From Tribonema minus (Eukaryota; Sar; Xanthophyceae; Tribonematales; Tribonemataceae): a stretch of DNA of 64,000 bases. The stretch's first letter is position 1; each line of letters starts with the position of its first letter. This document shows, piece after piece, positions 62,106-64,000 of the stretch. The notes below the pieces were generated by a model that was not told the DNA's origin, did not search any database, and was given only the letters and a program-made list of their open reading frames with translations. Location of the stretch: contig JAFCMP010000075.1 of the NCBI GenBank assembly GCA_017506865.1, positions 186,001 to 250,000 of the forward strand, in the 5' to 3' direction. Position numbers and translations under genes: made by a program.

Positions 62106-64000
62106 GTGCGAGTGGCGATGGGGAGAACGCGGAGCGGCAGGAGGTGGAGAAAGCGCAGGCGGAGGCAGTCGTTGCGGCGCTGCTGCAGGACCATGATGTG
62201 AGTACCGCCGTTGGGTATGTGCGAAAAAGTGATGCGTAGTGTGTCGAAGGACTTGATACAATTGTGCATACCTATACTATAGGTAGGTATAAGTGGTATA
62301 CTTGCGGTGTACTTGTGCATACCATATGCTTGGAACTTTAAGTTGGAAGTATAGGAAGTATACGTTTTATGTATGTAAGTATGCCCACAGCCGTACTCAT
62401 ATCTAAAATCGGAAGACATGCTGTACAAGATGTGCATTCATGATTCACAACATTGCAAATGGCTGTGCTACGCCGCTCCCTTTGCCTCAACGGATGCGTG
62501 TTGGTAACTTAACCCACAGCTGGCAAGACACCATGGACGCCGCCATATACAACCATCCCATGTCATTGCCACGCGTGTACCGCCAGGGTGCAACCCTAAC
62601 GCAGGCCAACAATCGGCGTTCGAATCAGGATTGCGGTTATGTCTAGCAAACACTAGCCGTAGGTCCCATCTCCTCTGCCGCCGCCGCCACCGCCGCCGCC
62701 GCCGCGCAGGAGCTGCTAGCGGGAGTGAGGGCGGAGGTGGACCTGCGGCGCTCGCGCGTCGCCGCCAAGATCACGCGCGTGCAGCAGCTGCAGCGCATGC
62801 TCAGCGCCAAGGTGTACCTGCGGCGCGAGGGCACGGCAGCGCTCATCACCTCCATCTGGGTGCGCCTCGAGCCCACCGAGGCCGCCGTCGAGGCAGTGCT
62901 GCGCTGCGCCAGCGCCGCCGGCAGCACCGCCTCGTCGCCTTCGCCGCGGGACCCCGGCGGAGGCGGCGGCGGCGGCAGCGGCGGCGGAGCCAATCGCTAC
63001 TCTTTCAGCGGCGGCGGCGGGTGTTCTAGCGGCGAGGGGGGGGCGGAGGGGGGGGGGCGCGCGTCGGCGCGGCTGTCGCGGCAGGCGAGCGGCGTGGCGG
63101 CGCTGCCGTGCGTGGCGTCGCCACGCTGGGCGGCGTGCGGCGCGTGCCGCGGCGCCGCTGCGGACGAGCTGCGCGCCGCCGGCAGCGCGCTCGCGCTCGA
63201 CTGCGTCAACTACGCGCTCGCGGCGTACCCGCTCACCATGGCGCGCGCGCTGGCGGCGGCGGCGCTGGCGGCAGCGGCGGCGCCGGCGGCAGCAGTAGAG
63301 GTGCCGCTGCTGCTGCGGGTGGGTCGCGTGACGGACGCTGTCGCGGAGCTGCTGGAGCTGGCGCCGCGGGGGGAGGAGGCGGCGGATGCGCGCAAGGCGG
63401 CGCTGCGGCTGGCCGGCACGCGCGTGTGGCGGCTGCTCAAGTCGAAGTGGGCGTTCCAGGAGATTGTGTGCGCGGGGCTCATGGTGGCGGACGCCGTGCT
63501 GGCGCAGGTAAGCAGGGGAAACAGGGGGTAGGTAGGGATGCCTGCAGGTGAACAGAGTGCGGGGGTTTCCTGCCTGTTTTGATGCGTAGTTTTAGGGTTT
63601 GAAGGGTTTGCATGTGGGCTTTGAAGAACAGGAGGAGTCGCGCTGCGGACCGTGCCTGAACGAAGGCGGAAATGCATCAACAATACACATCATTGCTCAT
63701 CCATCAGTCCGCGAGAGGCATCCAGCATCAGCACCCCACTTGTCATCATGTCCCATAAACACACAGCATCAGCTTCACACAACTCCCCCTGCATCACCCC
63801 CCTCACCCCCCATGCGCATCAGGAGCGCGCCGCCAACCCCTCCCCCTACTGGGACGCACGCGCCGCCTGGGAGGGGGCAGCGCTCCCCCGCGCGCGCGCC
63901 GCGCTCGATCGCGCCCTCACCTTGCGCCCCACGTCGCTGCGCAAGCTGTGGGCCGCGGCGGAGCACGCGGCGGGCGTCGCGCTGCCAATCGACGCGCGCG
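59853..64000 (+). CDS. RUN plus RhoGAP-like domain protein (3' end beyond window)
   Basis: Five exons are visible, all phase 0: 59853-59978, 60257-61555, 61901-62197, 62710-63507 and 63823 to the edge. This gives about 899 residues so far. Residues about 30-220 look like a RUN domain: SVQKLLLALEQALFHGVR, LWSLLES, then helices ending CRSLANFKFEL. RUN domains bind small GTPases or motors. After a Gly-rich linker, residues about 385-530 look RhoGAP-like: LSEPGLFQVAAAPGEV, HALAAALLLFLHRMPQPLLT, NRNLRHLVEE, LPWPHRPLLLHMVN, LTLEKAARILAPELL. The position of the arginine finger (normally Gly-x-Phe-Arg) holds Gln, so GAP catalysis is doubtful. The C-terminal part is Ala/Gly-rich and unrecognised. Exon 3 contains a run of nine Ala. 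The start is the only in-frame ATG before the first donor. Confidence 0.72.

Overview
This window is nuclear DNA from a photosynthetic, flagellated protist, probably an alga with a red-lineage complex plastid (haptophyte or ochrophyte; the species cannot be fixed from the sequence). Four things support this. Almost every gene is split by spliceosomal GT-AG introns. Two genes, a ferredoxin and a PDZ-like protein, start with a signal peptide followed by an Ala-Phe cleavage context, the bipartite targeting typical of such plastids. Two genes encode flagellar proteins (CFAP52 and a CFAP97-type protein). Short TTAGGG-type telomere-like runs occur inside introns. Exons are very GC-rich with long Gly/Ala loops, and introns are less GC-rich.

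Layout, left to right. The minus strand ends with a Brawnin/UQCC6-like first exon (167-271). It diverges from a NUDT17-like Nudix hydrolase (678-2034) whose single intron is GC-AG. A ten-exon secreted SGNH-type protein (2485-10326) and an eight-exon secreted cysteine-rich repeat protein (12120-16757) follow on the plus strand. A short plastid [2Fe-2S] ferredoxin (18256-20466, minus) is head-to-head with a plastid PDZ-like protein (20643-24134). Three plus-strand genes come next: an intronless VOA1/Ac45-like V-ATPase accessory protein (24683-25555), a DHHC palmitoyltransferase (26710-28251) and a D27-like carotenoid isomerase (28792-29919). CFAP52 (31260-36587, minus) and the CFAP97-like gene (36683-38963, plus) diverge from a gap of only 95 bp. 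A membrane-anchored papain-type protease (40063-43398, minus) diverges from a large Sec7 ARF-GEF of the GBF1/GNOM type (43857-53920). Then come the NEDD8 E1 regulatory subunit NAE1/ULA1 (54395-56663) and a RUN-RhoGAP-like gene that runs off the right edge (59853-64000).

Exon chains were built by hand. Each junction was accepted only when donor, acceptor and codon phase agreed and the protein family continued across it. There is no operon logic. The clear arrangement is divergent gene pairs with short shared upstream regions, two of which join genes of one compartment (plastid/plastid and flagellum/flagellum).

The most unusual signal is structural. In at least four genes on both strands, the end of an exon together with its splice site has been copied in tandem into the neighbouring intron, giving two to five competing splice-site copies (CFAP52, CFAP97-like, protease, GBF1). 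CTG arrays starting just after donors, pure-C polypyrimidine tracts and a dispersed TTGAAG/CTTCAA hexamer are further shared features of the non-coding DNA. I saw no complete tRNA, rRNA, CRISPR array or intact transposon.
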